A stretch of 64,000 nucleotides of DNA, from assembly GCA_030834445.1 (NCBI GenBank), contig JAURFC010000001.1:86544-150543 (forward strand). Reading direction: 5' to 3'. Below are positions 1 to 8,953 of the stretch, piece by piece. Under the pieces are notes generated by a model, which worked only from the letters and a program-made list of their open reading frames with translations, did not search any database and was not told where the DNA came from. Source of the DNA: Bacillota bacterium. GTDB lineage: Bacteria; Bacillota_I; Bacilli_A; RFN20; CAG-826. A program made the position numbers and the translations under genes. Numbering within the stretch: position 1 is the first letter of the stretch; each line of letters begins with the position of its first letter.

Positions 1-27
1 ATCGTGCAAATTCGCCCACACGGGTAA
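1..27 (+). CDS. accB: 3' end of biotin carboxyl carrier protein (partial)
   Basis: Only the last eight codons and the TAA stop are inside the window; the frame is open to the left edge. The residues IVQIRPHG resemble the final strand of a biotinyl domain, and the fragment ends 8 nt before accC, which accB normally precedes. AccB would carry the biotin carboxylated by AccC and attached by the BirA encoded further along this operon. The call rests on position more than on residues. Confidence 0.5.
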   Translation: MVQIRPHG

Positions 28-35
28 ATTCACGT

Positions 36-1397
36 ATGGCAGAAAAACTACTCGTAGCCAATCGAGGCGAAATCGCGGTTCGTGTTATCCGTGCATGTAA
101 GGAACTCAGTATCCCTACGGTTGCGGTGTATTCCACAGCCGATGAACATTCCATGCATGTCAAATTGGCCGATGAAGCCATTTGTATCGGCGAACCACGC
201 TCCAACAAAAGTTATTTAAATATTAATAATATTCTTTCAGCTGCCGTCGCTAGTGGGGCTACTATGATCCACCCCGGTTACGGTTTTTTATCGGAAAACG
301 AACAATTCGCTGAAATCGTTGCCTCCTGTGGGATTAAATTTGTCGGTCCCTCCGCCGATGCGATTAGCAAAATTGGCGACAAAGCATCTGCCAAAGCCAT
401 TGCCCGTAAAGCGGGTGTGCCTGTCGTGGAAGGATCAGAAGGCATTGTCGATGGACTGGAAGAAGGCTTAAAAATTGCCAAAAAGATTGGGTTTCCAGTC
501 ATGATCAAAGCGACCTCGGGTGGCGGTGGTCGTGGGATTTCCATCATTCGTAGTGAAAAAGAATTCCGCGACGTTTTTGATCGCACCTCAATGGAAGCAG
601 AAGCAAGTTTTGGGGATAAAAACCTCTACGTGGAAAAATATATTGAAAATCCCCGTCATATCGAAGTCCAGATTCTTTGTGATTCCCATGGCAGTTGTAT
701 TTATTTAGGGGAACGCGATTGCTCTTTACAACGTCGTAATCAAAAAATCATTGAAGAAGGACCTTCTCCGGTTGTTAATAAAGTGTTGCGTAAAAAAATG
801 GGCGAAGCGGCGGTTAAGTTAGCGAAAGCCGTCAATTATGTCAACGCCGGAACGATTGAATTTTTAGTGGATAAAAATTTAAACTTTTATTTCATTGAAA
901 TGAATACACGTATTCAAGTCGAACATCCTGTCACCGAAATGATTACAGGCGTCGATTTAGTCAAAGAACAATTACGGATTGCCCTTGGTAAACCGTTATC
1001 ACTTACTCAAAAACAAGTCATCTTAGAAGGTCATGCGATTGAATGTCGCATTAATGCCGAAGATGTCAAAGAAAATTTCCGGCCATCTCCGGGAAAAATC
1101 ACCCAATTAATCTTACCTGGTGGCAATGGCGTTCGCCTCGATACCCATATTTATCCGGGTTATGAAGTGCCTCCCTTTTATGATTCCATGCTCGCCAAAT
1201 TAATTGTCCATGCGCCCACCCGTAAGGAAGCCATTCGTAAAATGCTCGTTGCCCTTGAACAATTTATGGTCGATGGAATTACAACCAACATTGAATTTCA
1301 TTATTCCCTGTTACACACCCAAGAATTTATCTCCGGGGAAGTGGATACTGGATTTATCGGTCGCTTTTTAGAGCGGTTAAAGGAGATGCATGAGTAA
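36..1397 (+). CDS. accC: Acetyl-CoA carboxylase, biotin carboxylase subunit
   Basis: AccC carboxylates the biotin on AccB using ATP and bicarbonate, the first half-reaction of malonyl-CoA formation. The 453-residue protein has the usual length. Visible marks are the N-terminal LLVANRGEIAVRVIRA biotin-carboxylase start, HPGYGFLSEN near residue 80, the ATP-grasp glycine loop SGGGGRG near residue 165, the CSLQRRNQK segment, and EMNTRIQVEHPVTE near residue 290. The ATG follows the accB stop by 8 nt without a clear Shine-Dalgarno sequence, so translation may be coupled. Its 3' end overlaps accD by 8 nt. Confidence 0.97.
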   Translation: MAEKLLVANRGEIAVRVIRACKELSIPTVAVYSTADEHSMHVKLADEAICIGEPRSNKSYLNINNILSAAVASGATMIHPGYGFLSENEQFAEIVASCGIKFVGPSADAISKIGDKASAKAIARKAGVPVVEGSEGIVDGLEEGLKIAKKIGFPVMIKATSGGGGRGISIIRSEKEFRDVFDRTSMEAEASFGDKNLYVEKYIENPRHIEVQILCDSHGSCIYLGERDCSLQRRNQKIIEEGPSPVVNKVLRKKMGEAAVKLAKAVNYVNAGTIEFLVDKNLNFYFIEMNTRIQVEHPVTEMITGVDLVKEQLRIALGKPLSLTQKQVILEGHAIECRINAEDVKENFRPSPGKITQLILPGGNGVRLDTHIYPGYEVPPFYDSMLAKLIVHAPTRKEAIRKMLVALEQFMVDGITTNIEFHYSLLHTQEFISGEVDTGFIGRFLERLKEMHE

Positions 1398-2277
1398 TCA
1401 GGACATCTTTAGCAAACAAAAACCCAAATTAAGAACGTTTCTTAAGGTGGCAGAACAACCGATTCCGAAACAACAAATTGATATTCCGGATGGTTTGTTT
1501 GTTGAATGTGAACACTGTCATGCTCCGCTTTATCAAAAAACACTGAGTGAAAACCTCATGGTGTGTCCGCATTGTCAATTTCATTTTCGTTTGCATGTCG
1601 AAGAACGCCTCGCGCTCATAACCGATCCAAAATCATTTGTGGAAATCAATGCGTCCCTGACCCCAAATGACCCGCTTCAAATGCCCGGTTATGCTGGCAA
1701 AATTTCTGTTTCTCAACAATCAACGCATCATCAAGAAGCCTTTGTGTTTGGGACGGCAACCATCGAAAACATGCCTGTTGCCGTTGGAATTTTGGATTCC
1801 TTTTTCATGATGGGATCGATGGGATCGGTGGTCGGCGAAAAAATTACGCGTCTGATTGAAATGGCGATCAAACAAGCTTTACCCGTGCTTATTTTTTCTG
1901 CGTCAGGGGGTGCCCGTATGCAAGAAGGTATTTTTTCCCTCATGCAAATGGTGAAAACCTCTGCTGCGTTAAAAAAGCTCGATCAAGTAGGCGGTTTATT
2001 TCTTTCGGTATTGACCCATCCAACCACGGGGGGAGTCGCGGCTAGTTATGCATCCTTAGGTGATATTATTTTAGCGGAACACGGTGCCTTAATCGGATTT
2101 GCCGGCGCCCGCGTTATTAAACAAACCATTCAACAAGATTTACCAGAAGGTTTTCAAACCGCGCAATTTCAGTTACAACATGGTCAGGTCGATCGCGTCG
2201 TTCAACGGCACGAACTGAAAGCAACCTTGACCCAATTACTCCGTTTACATGGAGTGAAGGAACACGTCCATGGATAA
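1390..2277 (+). CDS. accD: Acetyl-CoA carboxylase carboxyltransferase subunit beta
   Basis: AccD with AccA transfers CO2 from carboxybiotin to acetyl-CoA, giving malonyl-CoA for fatty acid synthesis. The 295-residue protein begins with about 35 variable residues and then the diagnostic four-cysteine zinc ribbon (CEHC and CPHC, about residues 37-60). The crotonase-like core follows, with FSASGGARMQEG near residue 172 and TTGGVAASYASLGD near residue 214. The start overlaps accC and the end overlaps accA by 8 nt, so the three subunits are probably translationally coupled. Confidence 0.97.
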   Translation: MSNQDIFSKQKPKLRTFLKVAEQPIPKQQIDIPDGLFVECEHCHAPLYQKTLSENLMVCPHCQFHFRLHVEERLALITDPKSFVEINASLTPNDPLQMPGYAGKISVSQQSTHHQEAFVFGTATIENMPVAVGILDSFFMMGSMGSVVGEKITRLIEMAIKQALPVLIFSASGGARMQEGIFSLMQMVKTSAALKKLDQVGGLFLSVLTHPTTGGVAASYASLGDIILAEHGALIGFAGARVIKQTIQQDLPEGFQTAQFQLQHGQVDRVVQRHELKATLTQLLRLHGVKEHVHG

Positions 2278-3091
2278 TCAACCCGAAGAACAAGTTTGGC
2301 AACGCGTCCGCCTTGCCCGTCACCCTAAACGTCCGACTGCGAAAAAAATTATCGCCGAACTTTTCCCTGATTTTATCGAACTCCATGGTGATCGCCAATT
2401 TGGGGATGATGCTTCGATTATTGCGGGTTTAGCAACCTTTCATGGGGTGCCAATCACCATCATCGCTCAAGAAAAAGGCACGAATACCGAAGAAAAAATT
2501 AAACGTAATTTTGGCATGCCCCATCCAGAAGGATATCGCAAAGCCTTACGGTTTATGAAACAGGCCGAAAAATTTCATCGTCCGATTTTTTGTATCATCG
2601 ATACCCCTGGGGCTTACCCTGGTATCGGGGCAGAAGAACGCGGACAAGCCCAAGCGATTGCCTATAATCTTTTTGAGATGATTGATCTAAAAACCCCAAT
2701 TGTGGGGGTTGTTTTATCCGAAGGTGGAAGCGGAGGTGCTTTAGCCATTGGAGTTGGTGATGCCCTTTTCATGTTAGAAAACGCGATTTATTCGATTATT
2801 TCACCCGAAGGATTTGCTTCCATTTTGTTTAAGGATTCTACTCAAGCAAAAAAAGCGGCGGCATTAATGAAACTGACGGCGCACGATCTTGCTTCCTTTC
2901 ATATCATTGATGGCATTATTCCAGAAGTGCCAGAAGGATTCCAAGACGATATCCCTTTTACCCTCAAAGCCCTTGATAAAATCGTCTGGAAATCACTGCA
3001 AAGCCTCCAAAAAAAATCACTCACAACCCTCGTCGAACAACGGTATACACGCTTCCGTAAGATGGGTTCATTTACGGAGAGTAACGAATGA
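2270..3091 (+). CDS. accA: Acetyl-CoA carboxylase carboxyltransferase subunit alpha
   Basis: AccA forms the heterotetrameric carboxyltransferase with AccD. The 273-residue protein is at the short end for AccA; it lacks much of the long N-terminal helical region of enterobacterial forms. It keeps the crotonase-fold signatures FIELHGDRQFGDD, DTPGAYPGIGAEERGQ and LSEGGSGGALAIGVGD, followed by the typical SPEGFASILFKD segment. It overlaps accD and fabH by a few bases at either end. Confidence 0.97.
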   Translation: MDNQPEEQVWQRVRLARHPKRPTAKKIIAELFPDFIELHGDRQFGDDASIIAGLATFHGVPITIIAQEKGTNTEEKIKRNFGMPHPEGYRKALRFMKQAEKFHRPIFCIIDTPGAYPGIGAEERGQAQAIAYNLFEMIDLKTPIVGVVLSEGGSGGALAIGVGDALFMLENAIYSIISPEGFASILFKDSTQAKKAAALMKLTAHDLASFHIIDGIIPEVPEGFQDDIPFTLKALDKIVWKSLQSLQKKSLTTLVEQRYTRFRKMGSFTESNE

Positions 3092-4029
3092 AAAAAATTT
3101 CTTTATCTCTTGATATTGTTAGTACCGGAAAATATATTCCCTCCGCCGTCATTACCAATGATGACCTTGAAAAAATGGTCGACACGAATGATGAATGGAT
3201 TGTTTCTCATACCGGGATTAAAACCCGTCATAAAGCCGTAGGAGAAGATACCTCCGATTTAGCCTATAAAGCGGCCAAAGATGCTCTTGAAAAAGGTAAA
3301 GTTGATCCTGAAACCATTGATGCGATTATTGTTGCCACGATTACCGCTGATTTTGCCTCCCCGTCGATGGCGGCGATTGTACAAGCCCGTCTTGGTTTAA
3401 ATCACCGCGATATTACGTGTTTTGATGTGAATGCCGCGTGTACCGGTTTTGTCTACGCATTACAAATGGCTACGGCTCTCGTCAATACTGGACCCTACCG
3501 TCATATTCTTGTGATCGGTGCAGAAGTGCTGACGAAAATCCTCGATTATACCGATCGTAATACGTGCATTTTGTTTGGTGACGGAGCAGGTGCGATGATT
3601 ATTCGTCAAGGTCAACCGCATCAAAAAGCATTTTTCTATACGGCGTCAGAAGGGGATATTGAAGATGTCCTTTCCGTTAAAGAAATTTTAAGGATGCAAG
3701 GGCGTCGCGTCTTTAAATTCGCGATTAATGCCGTAGAAAAATCAATTAATCGTCTTTTAGAGCTCGATGAAGCGCGCCTTGATCAAGTCACCAAAATTAT
3801 TCCTCATCAAGCCAACTATCGCATTATTGATGGGGTGGCAGAACTGAAAAAAATTCCCTTAAATAAATTTTTCCTTAATTTAGAGCATTATGGCAATACG
3901 TCCGCGGCATCCATTCCGATTGCCTTTGATGAATATACTCAAGAACAACCTCTGCGTGAAGGCGATAAAATCATGATGGTCGGCTTTGGGGCCGGACTTA
4001 CATGGGGAGGGGTGGTGTTCACCCGATGA
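3088..4029 (+). CDS. fabH: 3-oxoacyl-ACP synthase III
   Basis: FabH condenses a starter acyl-CoA with malonyl-ACP, the initiating step of type II fatty acid synthesis. The 313-residue protein has the catalytic triad in its usual contexts: C118 (NAACTGF), H240 (IIPHQAN) and N270 (HYGNTSAAS). The N-terminal NDDLEKMVDTNDEWIVSHTG stretch is also typical. The ATG overlaps the accA stop, and the TGA stop overlaps the fabD start (ATGA), showing that TGA is a stop codon here. Whether the primer is straight or branched cannot be read from the sequence. Confidence 0.97.
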   Translation: MKKISLSLDIVSTGKYIPSAVITNDDLEKMVDTNDEWIVSHTGIKTRHKAVGEDTSDLAYKAAKDALEKGKVDPETIDAIIVATITADFASPSMAAIVQARLGLNHRDITCFDVNAACTGFVYALQMATALVNTGPYRHILVIGAEVLTKILDYTDRNTCILFGDGAGAMIIRQGQPHQKAFFYTASEGDIEDVLSVKEILRMQGRRVFKFAINAVEKSINRLLELDEARLDQVTKIIPHQANYRIIDGVAELKKIPLNKFFLNLEHYGNTSAASIPIAFDEYTQEQPLREGDKIMMVGFGAGLTWGGVVFTR

Positions 4030-4955
4030 AACGCTACGCTCTCTTATTTGCCGGTCAAGGCGCACAATTTGCGGGAATGGGTCTCCCCTTACTCGAACAA
4101 ACCCCAGATTTAAAACCCTACGCAAAAACACTAGAAAACAGCTTAGGAATCGATATTCTCAACGTTCTTCAAGGCGAAGATGGTCGTTTACAACAAACGT
4201 TATTCACGCAACCGGCGATTGTTTTTACCTCCCTTTTACTTTACCGTCAATTACAAGCGTTTCTCCCCTATGATCCGAACGCGGTAGCAGGATTTTCGTT
4301 AGGTGAAATTACCGCCTTAACGGCGAGTGGTGCTTTGAGTGAATCTGCGATGTTTTCCTTACTCTCTGTTCGTGCCAAAGCCATGGAAGAAGCGACGAAA
4401 CTTCATCCCGGAAAAATGGTCGCCGTCCTCGGGGCGAGTGATGACCAATTGCAGCAAATGATTGAAAAAGTTGCGCATCTTGGTCCGGTTTATATTGTCA
4501 ATTACAATAGCCCGGGGCAACGCGTTTTATCCGGCGATGACGCCGCCATCGATGCCTTAATTCCGCTTGCACCCACTTTCGGAGCGCGTCGCGCAATTCC
4601 TTTAGCCGTTTCAGGCGCCTTTCATAGTCCGTTCATGAAGCATGCCTATGACGCCCTTCATGCTTTTTTACCTTCGTTATCCTTCCAAACACCGCGTCTA
4701 CCGCAATACATGAATAAAACCGCTCAGCCTGCAACCTTGGCTGAAATACCTCGTCTCGTTGCCGAACAAGTCATGTCGCCCGTCCAATTCGAAAGCACGT
4801 TACGCACGATGGCGGACGAAGGAATCGATACCTTTATTGAAATTGGCCCCGGCTCGGTGCTTGCAGGTTTAGTGAAAAAGACACTTCCCGAGGCACGGGT
4901 GGTGAGTTATAACGGTCTTGCCGATGAACCACTGATTAAGGAGTTATTATTATGA
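4026..4955 (+). CDS. fabD: Malonyl-CoA:ACP transacylase
   Basis: FabD moves malonyl from CoA to acyl carrier protein. I start it at ATG 4026, which overlaps the fabH stop and gives the canonical MKRYALLFAGQGAQ opening (309 residues). The earlier in-frame ATG at 4002 lies on a GGAGG run that is more likely the ribosome-binding site. The nucleophile is S91 and the histidine is H200 (SGAFHSPFM). The residue before the serine is Phe (GFSLGE) where most FabD have His (GHSxGE). The stop overlaps the fabG start. Confidence 0.96.
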   Translation: MKRYALLFAGQGAQFAGMGLPLLEQTPDLKPYAKTLENSLGIDILNVLQGEDGRLQQTLFTQPAIVFTSLLLYRQLQAFLPYDPNAVAGFSLGEITALTASGALSESAMFSLLSVRAKAMEEATKLHPGKMVAVLGASDDQLQQMIEKVAHLGPVYIVNYNSPGQRVLSGDDAAIDALIPLAPTFGARRAIPLAVSGAFHSPFMKHAYDALHAFLPSLSFQTPRLPQYMNKTAQPATLAEIPRLVAEQVMSPVQFESTLRTMADEGIDTFIEIGPGSVLAGLVKKTLPEARVVSYNGLADEPLIKELLL

Positions 4956-5698
4956 TTTCAACACAAAAAGTCGCATTAGTCACCGGCGGAGCAACGGGCA
5001 TTGGTTTAGCCATCAGCCAACAACTTCTTTCCGAAGGCTTTACCGTTGTGGTGAATTATCAAGCCAGTCAAGTTGCTGCCGATGCGTTTGTGGCGTCTGC
5101 CCAGGCTAACGGACAGGTCGCACTTGCTGTTCAAGCCAACATTGGAGTTGCAAGCGATGTAGCGCGTTTGATTGAAACCATCCTTTCCTCCTTTGGGCGA
5201 TTGGATGTAGTCGTCAACAATGCTGGGATTACCGAAGATGGATTAATGCTACGTATGAGTGAAGAACAATTTGATCGTGTCATTCAAACGAATTTAAAAG
5301 GGGTTTGGCTCGTGTGCAAACATGCCTTAAAACCACTCATGCAATCTGGTCAAGGTCGCATTATTAATATTGCGTCCGTAGCAGGACTCATGGGTAATTT
5401 TGGTCAATCCAATTATGCCGCTGCAAAAGCTGGCGTCATCGGTATGAGTAAAACCATTGCCCGCGAAATGGCATCCCGTGCCATCACCGTGAACGTGGTC
5501 GCCCCGGGATTTATCGAAACACGCATGACCGATAAATTATCAGATAGCATCAAGGAATCGGCATTAACGATGATTCCTTTAAAACGCTTTGGTCAACCCT
5601 CAGATATCGCTCATATCGTTAGTTTTTTAGCCTCGGATAAGGCACAATATATTACAGGTCAAACCTTCGTCGTCGACGGTGGCATGACTATGTATTAA
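4952..5698 (+). CDS. fabG: 3-oxoacyl-ACP reductase
   Basis: FabG is the NADPH-dependent short-chain dehydrogenase that reduces 3-oxoacyl-ACP in each elongation cycle. The 248 residues include the Rossmann glycine motif TGGATGIG (11-18), NNAG near 89-92 and the catalytic S142, Y155 and K159 (IASVAG and YAAAK). The C-terminal YITGQTFVVDGGMTMY tail is typical. An AAGGAG ribosome-binding site lies upstream inside fabD. Its place between fabD and fabF supports FabG over other short-chain dehydrogenases. Confidence 0.96.
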   Translation: MISTQKVALVTGGATGIGLAISQQLLSEGFTVVVNYQASQVAADAFVASAQANGQVALAVQANIGVASDVARLIETILSSFGRLDVVVNNAGITEDGLMLRMSEEQFDRVIQTNLKGVWLVCKHALKPLMQSGQGRIINIASVAGLMGNFGQSNYAAAKAGVIGMSKTIAREMASRAITVNVVAPGFIETRMTDKLSDSIKESALTMIPLKRFGQPSDIAHIVSFLASDKAQYITGQTFVVDGGMTMY

Positions 5699-5708
5699 AG
5701 GAGAAATT

Positions 5709-6947
5709 ATGAAAAAACGTGTTGTTGTAACCGGTTTAGGAGCCGTCACACCGATTGGAAATAATGTTTCTACCATGTGGGATGGGATGATGCAAGGCGT
5801 CAATGGCATCGGACACATTACGCGATATGATGCCTCCCAACAAAAAGTTCAAATTGCCGCAGAAGTCAAAAATTTAGACCCCACCCAATATTTAGATGAA
5901 CGGACCGCAAGTAAACTCGATCGTGTAATCGTGTTAGGAATCGTGGCCGCCTCGGAAGCTTATGCCGATGCACGTTTAACGCCAGAATCCGTTGACCCAT
6001 ATCGTTTTGGGACGTTTGTGACCTCTGGCATTGGCGGTCTTAACTCGATTTGGAGTGAGTCCCAAGTCGCCATGAATCGTGGGACTGATCGTATTTCGCC
6101 TCATTTTATTACGAATGCCATTATTAACTTAGTGGGTGGTAATATTTCCATGCGCTTTAAAGCCAAAGGACCCAATCTACCGATCGTCACTGCCTGCTCA
6201 GCCAGTACGAATTCGATCGGTGAAGCGTTTCGTTATATTCGCGATGGCTATTTAGATGTGGCCTTTGCCGGAGGATCAGAATCCTCCATTAATGAACTCG
6301 GTATTGGCGGTTTTGCGGTCATGCGTGCCTTAAATAGCGGCAATAATCCCGAACTTGCCTCGATGCCATTTGATAAGAAACGTTCTGGTTTTGTCATGGG
6401 CGAAGGTGCAGGTGTTCTCATTTTAGAAAGTTATGATCATGCCGTAGCGCGTGGTGCTCACATTTATGCCGAACTCGTCGGTTATGGTGTAACATCGGAT
6501 GCCTTCCATGTCACCGCTCCTGATGAAACCGCGGAAGGTATTACTCGTTGTATGCAACTTGCGTTAGAAGACGCTGGCATTGCTCCTGAAGCGATTGATT
6601 ATATTAATGCCCATGGAACATCCACACCGCTGAATGACAAAATTGAAACACTCGGCATTAAAAAGACATTTGGTCCTCATGCCTATGCCTTAAATGTTTC
6701 CTCAACCAAAGGGATGACAGGGCATATGCTTGGTGCGACCGGAGCTGTGGAGTCCATTGCCTGTGTTTTAGCGCTTGTTAACCAAATTGTTCCTCCTACC
6801 ATTACCACGACTGAACCCTCTGAAGAATGTGATCTTAACTACACCTTAGGCAAGCCATTCCCACGTTCGGTTCAGTACGCCTTAAACATTAATTTGGGCT
6901 TTGGTGGGCAAAATGCAGCCTTAATCTTTAAACGGTTTGAAGCATAA
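5709..6947 (+). CDS. fabF: 3-oxoacyl-ACP synthase II
   Basis: FabF is the elongating condensing enzyme of fatty acid synthesis. The 412-residue protein starts MKKRVVVTGLGAVTPIG and carries the Cys-His-His triad: C163 (VTACSAS), H302 (NAHGTSTP) and H339 (KGMTGHMLGATG). An AAAGGAG ribosome-binding site precedes the ATG. The stop shares one base with the fabZ start (TAATG). No acpP and no enoyl-ACP reductase lie in this cluster within the window. Confidence 0.97.
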   Translation: MKKRVVVTGLGAVTPIGNNVSTMWDGMMQGVNGIGHITRYDASQQKVQIAAEVKNLDPTQYLDERTASKLDRVIVLGIVAASEAYADARLTPESVDPYRFGTFVTSGIGGLNSIWSESQVAMNRGTDRISPHFITNAIINLVGGNISMRFKAKGPNLPIVTACSASTNSIGEAFRYIRDGYLDVAFAGGSESSINELGIGGFAVMRALNSGNNPELASMPFDKKRSGFVMGEGAGVLILESYDHAVARGAHIYAELVGYGVTSDAFHVTAPDETAEGITRCMQLALEDAGIAPEAIDYINAHGTSTPLNDKIETLGIKKTFGPHAYALNVSSTKGMTGHMLGATGAVESIACVLALVNQIVPPTITTTEPSEECDLNYTLGKPFPRSVQYALNINLGFGGQNAALIFKRFEA

Positions 6948-7375
6948 TGAAAATGGATTTAGAACAAATCAAAGCGATCATTCCCCATCGCGACCCATTT
7001 ATTCTTATTGACCGGATTACGGTCAATGAAAGTTTAAAGGAAACGATTGCGGAAAAAGACGTCAATGAAAACGAATTTTGGGTTCCTGGCCATTTTCCTG
7101 GTCATCCCGTTATGCCTGGAGTATTAATGGTTGAAGCCATGGCGCAAACGGGTGCTGTGAACATTTTAACCTTACCGCAATATCAAGGTAAAATCGGTTA
7201 TTTTTCTAGCATTCAAGATGTGAAATTTAAACGCAAAGTTGTTCCTGGGGATACGTTAATTATCAAAGCGAAATATCTGAGCCAACGGGCCGCATTCTTT
7301 TTCTTTGAAGGGGAAGCGTTTGTGAATCAGGATCTCGTTTGTGTCGCGCGCTTTTCGGTTGCGGTAGCATCCTAA
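6947..7375 (+). CDS. fabZ: 3-hydroxyacyl-ACP dehydratase
   Basis: FabZ dehydrates 3-hydroxyacyl-ACP to trans-2-enoyl-ACP. The 142-residue hot-dog-fold protein has the opening IIPHRDPFILIDRI and the active-site histidine H49 in GHFPGHPVMPG, with catalytic E63 in MVEAMAQ. A second in-frame ATG two codons downstream is possible. It is the last fatty acid enzyme in the cluster; the stop overlaps the birA start by one base. Confidence 0.96.
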   Translation: MKMDLEQIKAIIPHRDPFILIDRITVNESLKETIAEKDVNENEFWVPGHFPGHPVMPGVLMVEAMAQTGAVNILTLPQYQGKIGYFSSIQDVKFKRKVVPGDTLIIKAKYLSQRAAFFFFEGEAFVNQDLVCVARFSVAVAS

Positions 7376-7905
7376 TGAATTTACTCGTTTTTGAAACCAT
7401 TGATTCCACGAATACCTATGTCAAAACCCACGCGGATAATTTACCATCTGGGACGATTGTTAGGGCACGTTATCAAACCCAAGGTCGTGGACAATTTTCT
7501 CGTTCATGGGAATCCAGTCCCAATGACAATCTTTTATTCACGCTTTTACTGAAAGCACCGTTCCCTGAACTAGCTATTCAAACCTTAGAAAAAATAGCGA
7601 TTGAAAGCCTAATTTCCTTTTTAAAAACGTATGGGATTGAACCGCTTCATAAATTGCCCAACGATATTTATGTGCAAGGAAAGAAAATTGCAGGGATGCT
7701 TTTAGAAACTAAACATGAAGGGGCGACATTGACCACGTTAATCCTTGGCATTGGCCTCAATGTGAACCAACAAAGTTTTACCAATTTACCACACGCAAGT
7801 TCCCTCGCCTTACTTACCCAAAAAACCTACGATATCGATTCGTTTGCGCAAGCATTTTTTACAATTTTTATTGAAAGCGTCCAATCCGTCTTCGTGATAA
7901 AATAA
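7375..7905 (+). CDS. birA: Biotin--[acetyl-CoA carboxylase] ligase, minimal form
   Basis: This enzyme attaches biotin to AccB, fitting its place at the end of the acc-fab cluster. The start at 7375 overlaps the fabZ stop and yields MNLLVFETIDSTN, where the catalytic domain normally begins, so there is no N-terminal DNA-binding domain and it should not act as the bio repressor. At 176 residues it also lacks most of the C-terminal domain. Motifs are present but variant: GRGQFSRSW (usual GRGRxGRxW) and KLPNDIYV (usual KWPND), then KKIAGMLLET. Confidence 0.9.
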   Translation: MNLLVFETIDSTNTYVKTHADNLPSGTIVRARYQTQGRGQFSRSWESSPNDNLLFTLLLKAPFPELAIQTLEKIAIESLISFLKTYGIEPLHKLPNDIYVQGKKIAGMLLETKHEGATLTTLILGIGLNVNQQSFTNLPHASSLALLTQKTYDIDSFAQAFFTIFIESVQSVFVIK

Positions 7906-7927
7906 ACTAGAAATAAGGAGCAAAAAT

Positions 7928-8953
7928 ATGCAAGTTGGAATTATTGGATTAGGTCGTATGGGAGAAAATATGTCACGTCGTTTGATAGCCAATGGCTTTA
8001 CAACGATTGGCTATCGTACTTCACTTGATAAAGCGAAAGAACAAGCCCAAAAAGGTTATATTACCTCGGCGGCAACAAGTTTAAAAGATCTCGTTCAGCA
8101 AACAAAAAAACAAGGTGAACGCGGTGTTTTCTTACTCGTTGTTCCTGCACAAACGGTTGAATCAACGCTGGATGAACTCATTCCGCTTTGTGCGCCAGGC
8201 GACATTATTATCGATCATGGTAATAGTAACTTTAAAGATACTGTCCGTCGTCATCAACGACTTCAAGGTCATCAACTTCATTATCTTGATTGCGGGACAT
8301 CCGGTGGTGTTTATGGTTTAACGCGCGGTTATTGTTTGATGGTGGGTGGTGATCAAGAACCTGTTGCCTACTGTGCATCCATTTTTGAAACGTTATCCCC
8401 GGCCACTGACGCAGCGCCTCGCTTACTAACTGATAAACCCGTTTCCCCTGCCGAACACGGATGGTTACACTGTGGTCCAACTGGTGCAGGGCATTTTGTG
8501 AAAATGGTCCACAACGGGATTGAATACGGCATTATGCAAGCGTATGCCGAAGGTCTCAATATTCTTTCACAAGCGAATTTAGGATCTTCCTATCTCAATA
8601 AAGGCGATGCCGAAGTGGCACCGATGGCTGATCCTGAACATTATCAATATCAACTCAATATTCCTGAAATTACCGAATTATGGCGCCGTGGTTCTGTCAT
8701 TGGCAGTTGGTTACTGGATTTAACCGCGGAAGTCTTAAAAGAAAATCCAACCCTTGAAGGCTTTCAAGGGGGTGTCTCCGATTCTGGAGAAGGGCGTTGG
8801 ACGGTGCATGCTGCGGTTGATTTAGGCGTCCCCGCTCCGGTTTTATCCACCGCATTATTTACGCGATTTGAAAGCCGAAACCAAGGCGAATATGCCCGAC
8901 GTGTTCTCAATGGCATGCGGTTCATGTTCGGGGGACATCATGTCCGAAAATAA
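7928..8953 (+). CDS. gnd: 6-phosphogluconate dehydrogenase (decarboxylating), short form
   Basis: This enzyme oxidatively decarboxylates 6-phosphogluconate to ribulose 5-phosphate. The 341-residue protein is the short type rather than the ~470-residue type. The Rossmann start MQVGIIGLGRMGENMSRRL is followed by DHGNSNFKDTVRR, DCGTSGGVYG near residue 122, and the catalytic GAGHFVKMVHNGIEYG segment near residue 187. A TAAGGAGC ribosome-binding site precedes the ATG. It overlaps zwf by 14 nt, pairing the two oxidative pentose phosphate dehydrogenases. Confidence 0.94.
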   Translation: MQVGIIGLGRMGENMSRRLIANGFTTIGYRTSLDKAKEQAQKGYITSAATSLKDLVQQTKKQGERGVFLLVVPAQTVESTLDELIPLCAPGDIIIDHGNSNFKDTVRRHQRLQGHQLHYLDCGTSGGVYGLTRGYCLMVGGDQEPVAYCASIFETLSPATDAAPRLLTDKPVSPAEHGWLHCGPTGAGHFVKMVHNGIEYGIMQAYAEGLNILSQANLGSSYLNKGDAEVAPMADPEHYQYQLNIPEITELWRRGSVIGSWLLDLTAEVLKENPTLEGFQGGVSDSGEGRWTVHAAVDLGVPAPVLSTALFTRFESRNQGEYARRVLNGMRFMFGGHHVRK

